NCBI GenBank assembly: GCA_003448875.1
Contig: DLXG01000313.1
Span: 1-6,638 of the forward strand
DNA: 6,638 bases
Reading direction: 5' to 3'
From: Anaerolineaceae bacterium
Lineage (GTDB): Bacteria; Chloroflexota; Anaerolineae; Anaerolineales; Anaerolineaceae
Positions 5,742 through 6,638 of the stretch are shown in pieces. The position numbers were made by a program, and so were the translations under genes. The notes beneath the pieces are model-generated. The model did no database searches and had not been told where the DNA came from. It saw only the letters and a program-made list of their open reading frames with translations. Numbering within the stretch: position 1 is the first letter of the stretch; each line of letters starts with the position of its first letter.

Positions 5742-6225
5742 CGCACAACCTGTGGTACACCCGATTGTGGTATACCAGCGGCTGTCCCTCTCGATTGTGA
5801 CGCACGGCAACCACTTCACCGATATAGAGCGTAGAGTTCTTCATCGGGTAACGGTGAATTACCTTACAATCCAGACAGACCAACCCGCTGGTGATGAGGG
5901 GCGTTCCGCTGACTAAGGTGAACGTTTCAATGCCGGTCATTCGATCTTCATCTTCCGGTATCCGCCCCGCAAAACGGTCGGCCATCTCGGCCTGATCCTC
6001 TGCCAATATTGTAACTCCAAACGCAGCGGATTGTTCGACCAGATTGCGGGTTCGGGTAGTGTTTGCCAGCGTTACACTCACCAGCGGCGGGTCAAGCGAG
6101 AGCGATGTAAACGAATTCACAGTCATGCCGTGCTGGTTTTCACCGGCACACGCAGTCAAAACAGCCACACCGGTTGTCCAGTTCCGCATCGCATTTCGCA
6201 GGATTTCACCTGAAATCTGTTCCAT
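5731..6225 (-). CDS. Flavin reductase-like FMN-binding protein (HpaC/PF01613 family)
   Basis: This 164-residue protein has the usual length and order of short flavin reductases, which use NAD(P)H to reduce FMN or FAD for a partner enzyme or bind FMN themselves. Visible blocks are RNWTTGVAVLTA (14-25), HGMTVNSFTSLSLDPPLVSV (32-51), where the flavin phosphate is normally held, TRTRNL (57-62), FGVTILAEDQAEMADRFAG (69-87) and the C-terminal PLVYHNRVYHRL (149-160), a typical family ending. The start is well set: GGAGGT (6236-6231) lies five bases before the ATG. It is the first gene of a two-gene operon with AMMECR1, transcribed from a good promoter at 6317-6289. No monooxygenase partner is nearby, so its acceptor is unknown; the overlap with AMMECR1 makes a joint role plausible. 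A CxxC pair, CLDC (117-120), is unusual enough to note, but may be chance. Confidence 0.92.
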   Translation of the reverse strand: MEQISGEILRNAMRNWTTGVAVLTACAGENQHGMTVNSFTSLSLDPPLVSVTLANTTRTRNLVEQSAAFGVTILAEDQAEMADRFAGRIPEDEDRMTGIETFTLVSGTPLITSGLVCLDCKVIHRYPMKNSTLYIGEVVAVRHNREGQPLVYHNRVYHRLCDGR

Positions 6226-6288
6226 TACTTACCTCCAGCATCGTATCTGCCGGATGGCAGTGAACTTGCACCCCAAACCGGCATTACG

Positions 6289-6317
6289 GTTATACTTGCC
6301 TGCCCTGCCTAAGTCAA
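6289..6317 (-). promoter_or_regulatory. Sigma70-type promoter for the flavin reductase-AMMECR1 operon
   Basis: On the minus strand TTGACT (6317-6312) and TATAAC (6294-6289) are 17 bp apart, each matching consensus at five of six positions. Transcription would start near 6282, giving a leader of about 57 bases. A spaced inverted repeat, TGCCGG (6248-6253) and CCGGCA (6278-6283), brackets the start of this leader and could be an operator or RNA stem. Confidence 0.75.
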
Positions 6318-6392
6318 GCCTCTGTCGAAGGCAGAATTGCAGGGGTTGATGTACAATGGTAAGGAAGCCCCCACGATTTCAAGAATTGATAT

Positions 6393-6422
6393 TTGCCAAA
6401 ACCACTCCGATTAAGGTATAAA
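6393..6422 (+). promoter_or_regulatory. Sigma70-type promoter for the right-edge gene, near-leaderless
   Basis: TTGCCA (6393-6398) and TATAAA (6417-6422) are 18 bp apart, each one mismatch from consensus. Transcription should begin around 6428-6430, only about five to seven bases before the ATG at 6435. No Shine-Dalgarno sequence precedes that ATG. Both facts suggest a leaderless or nearly leaderless mRNA. It faces away from the flavin reductase promoter. Confidence 0.6.
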
Positions 6423-6434
6423 GAATTACGAACG

Positions 6435-6638
6435 ATGATGAGCAGCGAACCCACCCCCTCTTCCGAAGAAAATACCAAAAACACCCCGGCGTTCAGCGCG
6501 CTCTGGACGATCCTCAGCGTGGCGCTGGTGGTGGCAACTTTGTTCACCCTGTGGACACCTGCCAACCTGTTTTCCAATCAAATGCTTGACCGCATGTTTC
6601 AAGCCATCCAGAGCGATCCCACCCTCACCTACCCCACT
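6435..6638 (+). CDS. Membrane-anchored protein, N-terminal 68 residues (runs off right edge)
   Basis: The open frame starts at tandem ATG codons (6435 and 6438) and runs past the end of the window. It has a polar N-terminal tail of about 20 residues (MMSSEPTPSSEENTKNTP), then one strong hydrophobic segment, ALWTILSVALVVATLFTLW (22-40), and a polar region (TPANLFSNQMLDRMFQAIQS). There is no cleavage site typical of a signal peptidase I substrate, so it is probably a signal anchor with the rest outside the membrane. The visible tail ends in a Thr/Pro-rich stretch (DPTLTYPT), perhaps a linker. From general memory, similar N-termini precede cell-wall amidase domains in Anaerolineae, but nothing in this window shows that. 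The start is supported by the promoter at 6393-6422. Confidence 0.7.
   Translation, partial: MMSSEPTPSSEENTKNTPAFSALWTILSVALVVATLFTLWTPANLFSNQMLDRMFQAIQSDPTLTYPT

Noticed and set aside
5742..5819. 26-codon N-terminal extension of the AMMECR1 protein
   Set aside because: It overlaps the flavin reductase coding sequence by 89 bp, has no family similarity, and the ATG at 5741 matches the normal domain start.

Overview
The window looks like a stretch of moderately GC-rich bacterial chromosome, most likely from the Chloroflexota (Anaerolineae-like). This is inferred from the gene families: tandem PstA/DarA-like proteins, a GH63/MGH1-like protein with the typical 'GDGSDYNSLWNG' and 'DWKPGLAGQRSR' blocks, a DUF4013 membrane protein, and an acidic Pro/Glu-rich protein with a GGWYGE motif. 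No marker gene fixes the taxonomy. There are no tRNA or rRNA genes, insertion sequences or CRISPR arrays.

Layout from left to right. (1) 1-533, minus strand: the N-terminal 177 codons of an acidic, low-complexity protein that runs off the left edge and carries two diverged copies of an 18-residue repeat. (2) 534-741: a divergent intergenic region. (3) 742-3785, plus strand: a compact three-gene unit. It holds a 796-residue (alpha/alpha)6-barrel protein related to GH63/MGH1-type glycosidases, then two adjacent paralogues of the cyclic-di-AMP receptor family (PF06153), with gaps of only 27 and 2 bp. (4) 3786-3908: a strong hairpin and a CRP-type palindrome. (5) 3909-4316 and 4441-5106, plus strand: two integral membrane proteins, an unassigned small one and a DUF4013 protein. 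The second has its own promoter candidate and a good intrinsic terminator at 5138-5173. (6) 5169-6225, minus strand: a two-gene operon in which a flavin reductase-like protein overlaps an AMMECR1-domain protein by 11 bp, behind a clear sigma70-type promoter. (7) 6435-6638, plus strand: the start of a membrane-anchored protein that leaves the right edge, behind a promoter that leaves almost no leader.

The most interesting part is the 742-3785 unit. The barrel protein appears to lack the canonical acidic residues of its fold at both expected catalytic positions and carries a beta-rich insertion, so it may be a non-catalytic sugar-binding or sensing protein. The two PstA-like proteins have lost different parts of the c-di-AMP pocket, which suggests they could work as a hetero-oligomer. 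Together the unit may link carbohydrate or cell-envelope status to nucleotide signalling. That link is inference from gene order and residue changes, not shown by the sequence.
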